Program-made: the position numbers and the translations under genes | Assembly (NCBI GenBank): GCA_028679485.1 | Contig: JAJRBL010000038.1 | Location: forward strand, 1-12,126 | Length of the DNA: 12,126 nt | Origin: Methanospirillum sp. | GTDB lineage: Archaea; Halobacteriota; Methanomicrobia; Methanomicrobiales; Methanospirillaceae | Reading direction: 5' to 3' | Part shown: piece after piece, positions 1 to 6,911 of the stretch | Position numbering within the stretch: the stretch's first letter is position 1 | Layout of the letters: the number at the start of each line of letters is the position of its first letter | Notes under the pieces: generated by a model | What the model was told of the DNA's origin: nothing | Databases searched by the model: none | What the model saw: only the letters and a program-made list of their open reading frames with translations

Positions 1-757
1 GCTGTTCTCCAGCCGCATCCTCATAGCATATGCCAAAGGTCCTGGAGAAATGGTCTCCCAGGTGATGAACCGTCCCGATCTGAAGGGTTCTCCCGTCAGG
101 CATGATGGTGTCCACGGCTATAGTGTAATCAGCCCCCGGGAACTTGTCCCAGTCAGGCCTCTTCGAGATAAGAACCGGGATATTGAGAAGATCGTAAAAT
201 TCCCGGTACCTGGCTATTGCATCCTCGACCTGTTTCTCGGCCTCATCCCAGGTTGCATGGACCGTGTGTGCCTCTTTGAACGAGGTTATCTCCCGGAGAC
301 GGATCAGCGGACGGGTATGTTTCGTCTCGTACCTGAACGTATTGACGATCTGGTACACTTTGATGGGCAGGTCTGCATGGGAGCGGATCCAGAGTGCATA
401 CATGGGGTATATGGCAGTTTCACTGGTCGGCCGAAGTGCCAGTTTCACATCAAGCGGACTCGTCCCCCCGTGGGTAACCCAGTATACCTCCTCTTCGAAC
501 CCCTTGATATGCTCGGCCTCTTTCATGAACTCATTTTCTGGTATCAGAAGCGGGAACAGGGCTTCCTCGTGATCCCGGTCAAGTAAATCCCTGAGAATAT
601 TGTATACCCGTTTCCGGATCCCAAAACCGAACGGAAACCATACATACAGTCCTTTTACCGGGTATCTGACGTCCATAATCTCCGCACGCCAGAGAATATC
701 ATTGTACCATGCCGAGAAATCAGATTTTTGAGGGAGCGCTGCTTCCTGTTCCTCCAT
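1..757 (-). CDS. proS: Prolyl-tRNA synthetase, N-terminal 252 residues (runs off left edge)
   Basis: Cytoplasmic class II aminoacyl-tRNA synthetase that charges tRNA-Pro with proline. Read on the complement, the protein starts [10 protein letters not shown]. It shows the proline-enzyme signature [12 protein letters not shown] at about residues 109-120 and class II motif 2, [10 protein letters not shown], at 141-150, followed by [11 protein letters not shown]. There is no bacterial-type editing insertion between these motifs, so it is the archaeal/eukaryotic-type enzyme. The C-terminal half, including motif 3 and the anticodon-binding domain, lies outside the window. The ATG at 757-755 is chosen because GGAG sits 7 nt upstream. 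The nearby ATG at 761 is out of frame and soon hits a stop. The gene lies 10 nt downstream of the SpoIIM-family gene and is probably cotranscribed with it. Confidence 0.96.
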   Translation of the reverse strand, partial: MEEQEAALPQKSDFSAWYNDILWRAEIMDVRYPVKGLYVWFPFGFGIRKRVYNILRDLLDRDHEEALFPLLIPENEFMKEAEHIKGFEEEVYWVTHGGTSPLDVKLALRPTSETAIYPMYALWIRSHADLPIKVYQIVNTFRYETKHTRPLIRLREITSFKEAHTVHATWDEAEKQVEDAIARYREFYDLLNIPVLISKRPDWDKFPGADYTIAVDTIMPDGRTLQIGTVHHLGDHFSRTFGICYEDAAGEQ

Positions 758-767
758 TCATAAGCTC

Positions 768-1337
768 CTACGTCACCAGTTGTAAGACCGCCGGCGTGAT
801 AAATGCCTCTATACATGCAGCGATAGCAACAAACGGAATGATATACCTGATAAAGATGCCTCCGAGCCGGGTTGCCTCCCCTGAAGCGAAACCATTACCG
901 GAGAGATCCTGCCAGACTGCATCTCCGAGCATAAGCCCGAGTGCCCCGGAGGTGATCACCGCCGGGATCTCAAAGATTCCATGAGGGATAATGGAGGCAA
1001 GAACAGCAATATCTCCTGCATCCTTACGGACCACCTCCAGGATACCGCCGATAATAAGCCCGTTCAGTCCGAGGATCAACACGGGTACAATTCCAAGCAG
1101 GGCACCCCCGATAAAGATAATGGCACATGCCTCAAGGTTATTGAGAAAGAGCTGGACTGCCATCATCCAGGGCTCATCGTCGATGATATCGTTCCCTACC
1201 ATCTCCTCGAACAATACCAGCAGCCTCTCTCCGAACGAGGGATCCGATTTTGATATGATAAAACCGAGAATCAGCCCGCCAACCAGTATAATCGCAGAAA
1301 TAACAAGGTACCGCGATATTTTCACTGATTCAGACAT
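768..1337 (-). CDS. SpoIIM/DUF95 family integral membrane protein
   Basis: Membrane protein of 189 aa that I assign to the stage II sporulation protein M (DUF95) family. Hydrophobic segments lie at about residues 10-29, 70-103 (probably two helices), 122-140 and 159-183. Family-type features are FLNN at 64-67, PHGIFEIPA at 118-126 (a His-x3-Glu motif inside a membrane segment) and IEAFITP at 176-182. The bacterial name comes from endospore formation, which archaea lack, so the role here is unknown. The start at 1337 has GGTG a few bases upstream. It overlaps the end of the DUF63 gene by 8 nt and precedes proS by 10 nt, which indicates one transcript. The length is complete for the family. Confidence 0.86.
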   Translation of the reverse strand: MSESVKISRYLVISAIILVGGLILGFIISKSDPSFGERLLVLFEEMVGNDIIDDEPWMMAVQLFLNNLEACAIIFIGGALLGIVPVLILGLNGLIIGGILEVVRKDAGDIAVLASIIPHGIFEIPAVITSGALGLMLGDAVWQDLSGNGFASGEATRLGGIFIRYIIPFVAIAACIEAFITPAVLQLVT

Positions 1338-2175
1338 AGAGCACCATCCGCATCATATCACGGATACCGGGAGCCATCCCGACCATGATCATCGCCAGCA
1401 CGATGAGATACCATATCCCCGATGCCCCATCCCTCCGGTAGAGCTCCAGAATATATATGCCGGGGATGAGCACGATAAGTTTCAGCGGGAACATGACAAA
1501 CGCCGTTCCGGTCAGTTCTATCAGGGCTGAACCCACCACGTGCTGCTCGTTGTACATGACCGGGTGCAGATCTATGCCAAATGACGTTGCACTGGCGTCC
1601 AGCATATGACCGAATATCAGTATCTGGTAGAGGCGATCCTTCAGGTATTCCCAGCGGAACAGGTACCGTATGATAAGATACAGTACTGCCGTTGTAACTG
1701 ATGCCATTCCCAGTATCGCGGCAGCAACCAGGAGATCAAGGTGTGCATTTGTCAGGCCGAACCATACGAGGAATGCAAGGGTGACCACTGCCAGGATACC
1801 GCCGCAGGCACCGAATGCAGTCCGGAAAGAGGGGATAACAGCCCGCACTTCAAGGTAGTTGGTGACGATGAGTGCCGGTAATGCTATTGCCAGGATCAGG
1901 AAGAAGATGAGAGGAGTGGTGAACAAAACATGCAAGTCCGAGGTGATAATCCCGGTATCCTCCACAACCCTGAGCAGCCCGCCGAGGACAATCCAGGGAA
2001 GCAGGGCAAAGACAAAATTCCTGTCAATAGCGATCTTATACGATACAAGCCACCGGTAAATAAGCCAGACACAAAGGATGAGGATAAGAGCATAGGTCAG
2101 CGTATCCACCAGGGTGTAGGGCTGGCCATACCGGATGGGATCTATGTAATATTTGTATATGAATTCCCTAATCAT
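1330..2175 (-). CDS. DUF63 family polytopic membrane protein
   Basis: Archaeal membrane protein of 281 aa, function unknown, assigned to DUF63 from its overall pattern. It has about seven or eight hydrophobic segments, roughly at residues 24-44, 54-70, 85-105, 122-140, 147-172, 182-200, 215-242 and 253-268. Polar motifs interrupt them: LRVVEDTG at 68-75, GHMLDASAT at 189-197, YNEQHVVG at 208-215 and MAPGIRDMMR at 267-276. Conserved Arg, Glu, Asp and His within membrane segments suggest an enzymatic or transport role, but this is inference. The ATG at 2175 has GGAG 10 nt upstream. It is the first gene of the minus-strand group and lies head-to-head with egsA, with 14 nt between start codons. 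Confidence 0.88.
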   Translation of the reverse strand: MIREFIYKYYIDPIRYGQPYTLVDTLTYALILILCVWLIYRWLVSYKIAIDRNFVFALLPWIVLGGLLRVVEDTGIITSDLHVLFTTPLIFFLILAIALPALIVTNYLEVRAVIPSFRTAFGACGGILAVVTLAFLVWFGLTNAHLDLLVAAAILGMASVTTAVLYLIIRYLFRWEYLKDRLYQILIFGHMLDASATSFGIDLHPVMYNEQHVVGSALIELTGTAFVMFPLKLIVLIPGIYILELYRRDGASGIWYLIVLAMIMVGMAPGIRDMMRMVLYV

Positions 2176-2189
2176 GTGTTGAGAACTCC
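2176..2189. promoter_or_regulatory. Compact divergent start region between DUF63 gene and egsA
   Basis: Only 14 nt separate the two start codons, so each promoter must lie inside the other gene's 5' coding region. On the plus strand, TTTGTATAT at 2152-2160 is positioned as a TATA box for egsA and would give a leader of 10 nt or less. On the minus strand, GTAATATCT (complement of 2208-2216) could serve the DUF63 gene. The Shine-Dalgarno GGAG of the DUF63 gene is the complement of bases next to the egsA start. Promoter positions are inferred from spacing only. Confidence 0.45.
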
Positions 2190-3269
2190 ATGACTCCAGA
2201 CCCGGTACAGATATTACGGCCTGATGGCTTTAACAAATCGAGATGGACCCAGCTTCCGCGGGACGTTTTGATCGGCCATCAGGCTATTGAACAGCTTCCT
2301 GATATCATCGCTGATATCAGGCCGGGCAGGTCGGTTCTTATCATATGCGGGGGAACAACCCGCGAGGTTGCAGGCGAGAGTGTTGCTGCCGTGCTCAAAG
2401 ACCGGTATGAGATAACCAGGTTTATCGCCGGCAGACTTGACTCGTCTACTCTGGATGCATGTGCACAGGCTGCAGCCCGCACTGACTTCCTTATTGGTGT
2501 CGGCGGGGGGAGGGTTATTGATTGTGCCAAGATCGTCTCGTATAACCAGGGCAAACCATTCATCAGTATTCCTACCGCTGCATCTCATGACGGAATAATA
2601 TCAGGAAGGGCAACCCTTCCGACAGAGAATGGAAGCGTTTCGGTGGGGGCTCATCCCCCGATAGCCATGATTGCCGATACCGGTATTATTGCAAAGGCGC
2701 CCCACCGCCTTATGGCATCGGGATGTGCCGATGTCATCTCTAATTACACTGCCATTCTTGACTGGGAACTCGCCCATAGGATCAAAGGGGAACAGATTAG
2801 CGAGTATGCTACTGCCCTCTCGAAGATGACCGCCGAGATCCTGGTGAAAGATGCAAACCTTATAAAACCGGGTCAGGAGGAGGCTGCATGGATTGTCGTA
2901 AAAGCGCTGGTATCATCCGGAGTTGCAATGAGTATCGCCGGATCATCACGCCCGGCATCTGGAGGTGAGCATAAATTCGGTCATGCACTGGAGAGACTGA
3001 TGCCAGGAAAAGCATTGCATGGAGAGGCATGCGGTATCGGGTCTATCATGACCATGTACCTCCATGGAGGTGACTGGCGGGAGATCAGGTCATCACTTGC
3101 ACGTATCGGTGCACCAACCACACCCCGTGACCTGGGAATACCTGATGAAATTATCGTGGATGCCCTGATGCAGGCACGGGAGATAAGACCGGAACGGTTT
3201 ACCATCCTTGACATGGGCCTGACCAGGGAATCGGCTGAATATCTTGTCAGCATGCTGTATGAGGAATAA
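2190..3269 (+). CDS. egsA: sn-glycerol-1-phosphate dehydrogenase [NAD(P)+]
   Basis: Cytoplasmic enzyme that reduces dihydroxyacetone phosphate to sn-glycerol-1-phosphate, the first committed step of archaeal phospholipid synthesis. At 359 aa it is full length. It starts with the typical archaeal run FNKSRWTQLPRDV (14-26). The nucleotide-binding loop GVGGGRVID is at 103-111 and the substrate-side motif TAASHDGIISGRA at 129-141. Probable zinc ligands, by family analogy, are D181 (GCADVISN), H261 (SGGEHKFGH) and H277 (ALHGEACG). The fold belongs to the iron-containing alcohol dehydrogenase/glycerol dehydrogenase superfamily. The ATG at 2190 is used because it gives the expected N terminus. No convincing Shine-Dalgarno precedes it, so translation may be leaderless. 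It is followed 2 nt later by the UPF0179 gene. Confidence 0.97.
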   Translation: MTPDPVQILRPDGFNKSRWTQLPRDVLIGHQAIEQLPDIIADIRPGRSVLIICGGTTREVAGESVAAVLKDRYEITRFIAGRLDSSTLDACAQAAARTDFLIGVGGGRVIDCAKIVSYNQGKPFISIPTAASHDGIISGRATLPTENGSVSVGAHPPIAMIADTGIIAKAPHRLMASGCADVISNYTAILDWELAHRIKGEQISEYATALSKMTAEILVKDANLIKPGQEEAAWIVVKALVSSGVAMSIAGSSRPASGGEHKFGHALERLMPGKALHGEACGIGSIMTMYLHGGDWREIRSSLARIGAPTTPRDLGIPDEIIVDALMQAREIRPERFTILDMGLTRESAEYLVSMLYEE

Positions 3270-3271
3270 CT

Positions 3272-3745
3272 ATGGAACCCAAAAAAACAAGGGTTACGAT
3301 CGTCGGATCTGCATATGCGAAACCAGGGACACAGTTTGTCTACCAGGGCCGTATAGACCGGTGTGAATCATGTACCATTGCACGGGTATGTCATAATCTT
3401 GAATCCGGCCGGAGAGATGAAGTCGTGGCTATCAGGGCTGCAACTCACCCCTGCCCGGTTCATCATGAGGGAGTGACCACCGTTGACGTGGTTGAAGCCC
3501 CTATAGATATCAGAATTCCATCGGATTTGGTCAAAAAGAATACCACAATAATCGTAAAATTTCCAGACTGCGATGAGGCTTGCGAGACTTGGGCATCATG
3601 CCATCCTGCCGGGATTGTAGAGGGTCAGAAGTATATTATCACCGAAATTTTCGACGATGAGCCGGTTGCATGCAGATCCGGACCATCCCCTATCCTGGTC
3701 CGGATTATACCTCTTCCTGAAGGATTGCCCCGGTACACTCCGTAA
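3272..3745 (+). CDS. UPF0179 family cysteine-rich protein
   Basis: Soluble 157-aa protein of the archaeal UPF0179 family, whose function is not established. Eight cysteines fall in two matching sets: C31-x2-C34-x5-C40-x20-C61 and C100-x3-C104-x5-C110-x23-C134. In both sets the third cysteine is followed by His (C40-H41 and C110-H111). The flanking beta-rich stretches also match loosely, so the protein looks like an internal duplication of about 70 residues. Each half could bind one metal ion or one Fe-S cluster; this is inference. There is no signal peptide or membrane segment. The start lies 2 nt after the egsA stop, with GAGG at the end of egsA as ribosome binding site, so the two are cotranslated or coupled. 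A terminator-like T-tract follows about 70 nt downstream. Confidence 0.9.
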   Translation: MEPKKTRVTIVGSAYAKPGTQFVYQGRIDRCESCTIARVCHNLESGRRDEVVAIRAATHPCPVHHEGVTTVDVVEAPIDIRIPSDLVKKNTTIIVKFPDCDEACETWASCHPAGIVEGQKYIITEIFDDEPVACRSGPSPILVRIIPLPEGLPRYTP

Positions 3746-3772
3746 TTTTAAAGCCGGATAACAAATGAACGT

Positions 3773-3824
3773 GCGCATTGAAAATGGCCATTCAGAAGAG
3801 ATTTCAGATTATGCGCCTTTTTTT
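3773..3824 (+). terminator. T-tract terminator after egsA-UPF0179
   Basis: Seven consecutive T residues (3818-3824) follow GC-rich ATGCGCC. Archaeal RNA polymerase stops at oligo-T on the coding strand. ATGCGC at 3811-3816 can pair with GCGCAT at 3773-3778, giving a 6-bp stem, but the intervening loop is 32 nt, so the hairpin is weak and the T-run is the main evidence. It is suitably placed between two transcription units. Confidence 0.5.
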
Positions 3825-3850
3825 ATCTTCCCTTTAATAAAATATTCCCA

Positions 3851-3860
3851 TAATCTATAT
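3851..3860 (+). promoter_or_regulatory. Candidate TATA box for the UPF0058-elp3-priS operon
   Basis: TAATCTATAT lies in a locally AT-rich stretch (3831-3864) downstream of the T-tract. With the usual archaeal spacing of about 25 nt, transcription would begin near 3882 and leave a leader of about 24 nt that includes a strong Shine-Dalgarno. An alternative AT-rich element is TTTAATAAAATA at 3833-3844. The placement is inferred; no start-site data are available. Confidence 0.45.
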
Positions 3861-3894
3861 CCAATACCGGGTGAAGATACCTCATCATTGTACT

Positions 3895-3902
3895 AAGGTG
3901 AT
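3895..3902 (+). promoter_or_regulatory. Strong ribosome binding site for the UPF0058 gene
   Basis: AAGGTGAT is a near-perfect complement to the 3' end of archaeal 16S rRNA (GGAGGTGATC consensus). It ends 3 nt before the GTG at 3906. This fixes GTG as the start codon, although no ATG is available at that position. Confidence 0.8.
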
Positions 3903-3905
3903 AGA

Positions 3906-4169
3906 GTGCAGAAAGAAGAACTTTTACATTTACACATGCTTTTTATTCATGTAAGGAAGTACTACGAAACCATCACCAACGAGGAAATTCCAACAGAGCG
4001 GTATAATACTCTGCACATTTCTCCAGTACACATACATAAAAATAAAAAGTCTCACAAAGAGGCTATTCTGGTCCTCGGACAAGAGATCGTCGATCATATC
4101 AACAAGAAACCTGTAGCGATAAACTTTTCGCAGGAAATGGTTACTCCCGAGATAGCGGTTGAGAACTGA
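3906..4169 (+). CDS. UPF0058 family small His-rich protein
   Basis: Protein of 87 aa belonging to the archaeal UPF0058 family; its function is unknown. It is rich in histidine (H8, H10, H15, H37, H42, H44, H50, H64). The family core is LHISPVHIHKNKKSHKEAI at about 36-54, where charged residues alternate with His. The N-terminal third is predicted helical with heptad-like spacing. It is probably a small cytoplasmic protein, possibly metal-binding. The start is GTG with a strong Shine-Dalgarno, so expression could be substantial. It is the first gene after the 160-nt gap, and its stop is 4 nt before the elp3 ATG, which places it at the head of the elp3-priS-gins transcription unit. Confidence 0.9.
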   Translation: MQKEELLHLHMLFIHVRKYYETITNEEIPTERYNTLHISPVHIHKNKKSHKEAILVLGQEIVDHINKKPVAINFSQEMVTPEIAVEN

Positions 4170-4173
4170 CTCC

Positions 4174-5748
4174 ATGGACATCACGCCCGCCTGCCGGGAG
4201 ATCATCTCTCTCCTTCTTACATCTCCTCCCGAAGAGCGGGAATTACGCCGTATTGTTAAAATAACCTGTAAAAAGTACCATCTGGACGTAGTACCCCGTA
4301 ACTCGGACATTCTATCCTGTGCAACTCCGGACGAACGCAGGTTAATCAGGCCGGTTTTACAGGTAAAACCCTCGCGAACACTCTCCGGTGTTGCTCCGGT
4401 TGCGGTTATGACCTCTCCGGCACCCTGTCCTCATGGGATCTGTCTCCCCTGTCCGGGAGGCCCTGAGCACCCATATCATTCTCCACAGAGTTACACCGGA
4501 GGGGAGCCGGCTGCCAGGAGAGCATTTGCCCACTCATTTGATCCCTATAACCAGGTGACTGCAAGGTTAACCCAGTTCGAGGAACTGGGGCATCACGTGG
4601 ACAAAGCAGAACTGATAGTAATGGGAGGCACAATGACCGCCCGTGAGCCATCCTACCAGGAATGGTTCGTCTCCGGATGTATCAGGGGTATGAACGAATA
4701 CGAGGCCGGATCCCTGCCTGATACGACACCTGAGGAGATATTTGCCAGGAATGAGACTTCTTCTGTCCGATGCGTGGCAATTACCTTCGAAACAAGGCCT
4801 GACTGGTGCCACCAGGAACACATTGACCGGATGCTCGACCTGGGAGTTACAAAGGTTGAACTCGGAGTGCAATGCCTTGATGACCGGATTCTTGAAATTA
4901 ACCGGAGAGGATGCACCGTTACGGATGCCGTTACTGCAAACACCCTGCTTCGTGATGCAGGTCTGAAGGTCGGTTTCCATATGATGCCGAACCTTCCCGG
5001 ATGCACATGGGAAGAGGACCGGGAGATGTACCATACCCTGTTTACTGATCCCAGGTTCAGACCTGATTTTCTCAAGATATATCCCACTCTCGTCACACCT
5101 GGTTCCGGGATAGAAGAACTCTGGAAAAACGGAGAATATACCCCGTACGACGAAGACAGGCTGATAGATCTCGTAGCCGGGGCAAAATCAGAAATTGCAC
5201 CATACTGTAGGTTGCAACGGATCCAGCGTGATATACCAGCAGACAGGATCGTCGCCGGTTCAAGGCATTCGAACTTCCGCGAACTGGCAAAGAAACGGCT
5301 GACAGAACAGGGGAAGGAATGCCGGTGCATCAGGTGCAGGGAGATCGGCCGACGACAGGCGGAAGGAGAGCCCGAACTGCATCTGCTCCCCTATGATTCC
5401 TGCGGGGGGAAGGAACATTTTATCTCGTATGACTCCGGGGATTCGCTCATTGGATTTGTGCGACTGCGGTTTCCGAAAGAGCCCTGGAGACCGGAGACAC
5501 TCGATGCGGCATTCGTCAGGGAACTGCACGTATACGGAATGGTTGTTCCTATCGGACAGGAAGGAAAAGGAGAAGAACTCCAGCATCGCAGATACGGTAC
5601 AAAACTCCTTTCAGAGGCGGAACACCTGGCAGCAGAAGCCGGATACGCGAAGGTTGCAATAATGGCGGGAATAGGGGTCAGACCGTACTACCACAGGCTT
5701 GGATATGAACGTGAAGGTCCATATATGGTAAGGGATCTGGAGCGATGA
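4174..5748 (+). CDS. elp3: Elp3: tRNA U34 carboxymethyltransferase (radical SAM/GNAT)
   Basis: Cytoplasmic enzyme that uses S-adenosylmethionine radical chemistry and acetyl-CoA to add the cm5 group to wobble uridine 34 of tRNA. Archaeal Elp3 acts without the other Elongator subunits. The N-terminal tRNA-binding region (about 1-75) precedes the radical SAM cluster motif CPHGICLPCPGG, with C85, C90 and C93 as 4Fe-4S ligands. The C-terminal acetyltransferase domain begins near residue 390. It contains the acetyl-CoA loop LQHRRYGTKLL (Q470-x4-G475) and the Elp3 signature GVRPYYHRLGY. At 524 aa it is complete. I start it at the ATG 4174, 4 nt after the UPF0058 stop; an in-frame TTG at 4159 would add five residues but overlaps the upstream gene and lacks support. 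Its TGA overlaps the priS ATG by 4 nt. Confidence 0.97.
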   Translation: MDITPACREIISLLLTSPPEERELRRIVKITCKKYHLDVVPRNSDILSCATPDERRLIRPVLQVKPSRTLSGVAPVAVMTSPAPCPHGICLPCPGGPEHPYHSPQSYTGGEPAARRAFAHSFDPYNQVTARLTQFEELGHHVDKAELIVMGGTMTAREPSYQEWFVSGCIRGMNEYEAGSLPDTTPEEIFARNETSSVRCVAITFETRPDWCHQEHIDRMLDLGVTKVELGVQCLDDRILEINRRGCTVTDAVTANTLLRDAGLKVGFHMMPNLPGCTWEEDREMYHTLFTDPRFRPDFLKIYPTLVTPGSGIEELWKNGEYTPYDEDRLIDLVAGAKSEIAPYCRLQRIQRDIPADRIVAGSRHSNFRELAKKRLTEQGKECRCIRCREIGRRQAEGEPELHLLPYDSCGGKEHFISYDSGDSLIGFVRLRFPKEPWRPETLDAAFVRELHVYGMVVPIGQEGKGEELQHRRYGTKLLSEAEHLAAEAGYAKVAIMAGIGVRPYYHRLGYEREGPYMVRDLER

Positions 5749-6911
5749 AACCGGCAACCCGCATGTTCATAAGGCAGCGATTTACCAATTATTATGAAAA
5801 AACGAGGATTACTCCTCCATCCTCTCCTGAACAACGGGAATTCGGTTTTATCTTTTTTGACGATACCTATCCTGAAGATATCAGGATGAGACGGCATATC
5901 GGGTTTTCAGGAGGAGAAGAGATGCAGGAATATATCAAAAATCTCGTTCCTGCCCATTCCTATTACTCGACGGCTTACTACCGGACTCCCCAGGCACCCA
6001 CTATGGGAGACAAGGAATGGCTGGGTGCTGATCTTATCTTTGACCTTGATGCAGATCATATCATGCGGGGATCTTATGACGGGATGCTCCGCCGCATCAA
6101 GGAAGAGACGGTGAAACTCTTGGATATTCTTGAAGGTGAACTCGGGGTGGACATGAAAACTGTAGGGCTGGTCTTTTCAGGCGGCCGCGGATACCATGTC
6201 CATGTCAGGGAACTGGGATTTCGTGACTTTGGGCCACAGGAACGGAGAGAACTCATCGACTACCTCTGCGGAACAGGAATCAGCCCCTCTATCCTTCTGA
6301 GGGACTGGAGTGCGGAACGGAAAGGCTGGCATGAACGATACCGGCAGGTCTTGATACGGTATCTGACAGAAATGGCTGCAAAACCGGATGGGGAGATGAG
6401 ATCTGAACTCTCTTCGCTCCGCGGAATCGGCCAGGTTACCGCAGAACGATATACTGCAATGATCCCGGGGCTTCTCCAGTCGCTTGCAACCGATCCCTCA
6501 TCCATTCTTCTTCGCGATCAGACAGTCAGGACCGTTTTAAATACCCTGGTTTCTGATCGGGAAAGTCCCATGCTCCCCCTTATCCACGAAGCAGCGGTAC
6601 AGGCAGACGAGCCGGTTACCACCGATACAAGACGGCTTATCAGGCTCCCCGGTTCGCTCCATGCCAAATCAGGCTTTAAATGCATGTCACTTGAACCGAA
6701 GGAACTTCCTGATTTCGATCCCCTTATTGATGCCGTGGCATTTGGCGACCGGGAGATCCTTATCGATTCCAGGAACGAATATACCGTAACATTATCAGGA
6801 TCAGACTATAACATTCCGAAAGGTACGACAAGGGTCCCGGAAGCCGTGGCTGTCTTTCTTCTCTGCAGGGGTATGGCCGAGATAGGAGGTGGACAGACGG
6901 GTGCATCTTGA
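5745..6911 (+). CDS. priS: DNA primase catalytic (small) subunit
   Basis: Catalytic subunit of the archaeal/eukaryotic-type primase. It works with PriL to make primers at replication forks and belongs to the AEP superfamily. Metal-binding carboxylates are in FDLDADH at 99-105 (D100 and D102). The nucleotide-binding signature FSGGRGYHVHV is at 144-154. The third conserved Asp lies in TDTRRLIRLPGSLH at 293-306. Its 388 aa fit the methanogen proteins. The zinc-binding cysteine loop found after the DLDADH motif in Pyrococcus-type PriS is missing here: residues 106-140 contain no Cys. The ATG overlaps the elp3 stop (ATGA), so translation is probably coupled. The end overlaps the gins gene by 11 nt. 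Confidence 0.97.
   Translation: MKPATRMFIRQRFTNYYEKTRITPPSSPEQREFGFIFFDDTYPEDIRMRRHIGFSGGEEMQEYIKNLVPAHSYYSTAYYRTPQAPTMGDKEWLGADLIFDLDADHIMRGSYDGMLRRIKEETVKLLDILEGELGVDMKTVGLVFSGGRGYHVHVRELGFRDFGPQERRELIDYLCGTGISPSILLRDWSAERKGWHERYRQVLIRYLTEMAAKPDGEMRSELSSLRGIGQVTAERYTAMIPGLLQSLATDPSSILLRDQTVRTVLNTLVSDRESPMLPLIHEAAVQADEPVTTDTRRLIRLPGSLHAKSGFKCMSLEPKELPDFDPLIDAVAFGDREILIDSRNEYTVTLSGSDYNIPKGTTRVPEAVAVFLLCRGMAEIGGGQTGAS
6885..6891 (+). promoter_or_regulatory. Ribosome binding site that fixes the gins51 start
   Basis: GGAGGTG lies inside the 3' end of priS, 9 nt before the GTG at 6901. A possible upstream GTG at 6889 overlaps this element and cannot be served by it, so 6901 is the better start. 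Confidence 0.75.

Noticed and set aside
50..586. Open reading frame of 178 codons on the plus strand
   Set aside because: It is antisense to proS, whose minus-strand translation has clear prolyl-tRNA synthetase motifs; the plus-strand product has no recognisable family.
991..1530. Open reading frame of 179 codons on the plus strand over the SpoIIM/DUF63 genes
   Set aside because: Low-complexity Ser/Pro/Ile-rich product with a skewed composition typical of the complement of membrane-protein genes; the minus-strand products are coherent.
2179..4178. Shared 10-nt string GTTGAGAACT just upstream of the egsA (2178-2187) and elp3 (4158-4167) starts, followed by similar ACTCC/CCATG bases
   Set aside because: Ten-base matches are expected many times by chance in 12 kb, and the following bases are offset; at elp3 the string is coding sequence of the upstream gene. 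Conservation in relatives would be needed to revive it.
4653..5330. Minus-strand open reading frame of 225 codons
   Set aside because: It lies wholly inside elp3, which has intact radical SAM and acetyltransferase motifs; the antisense product is Ser/Arg-rich with no family features.
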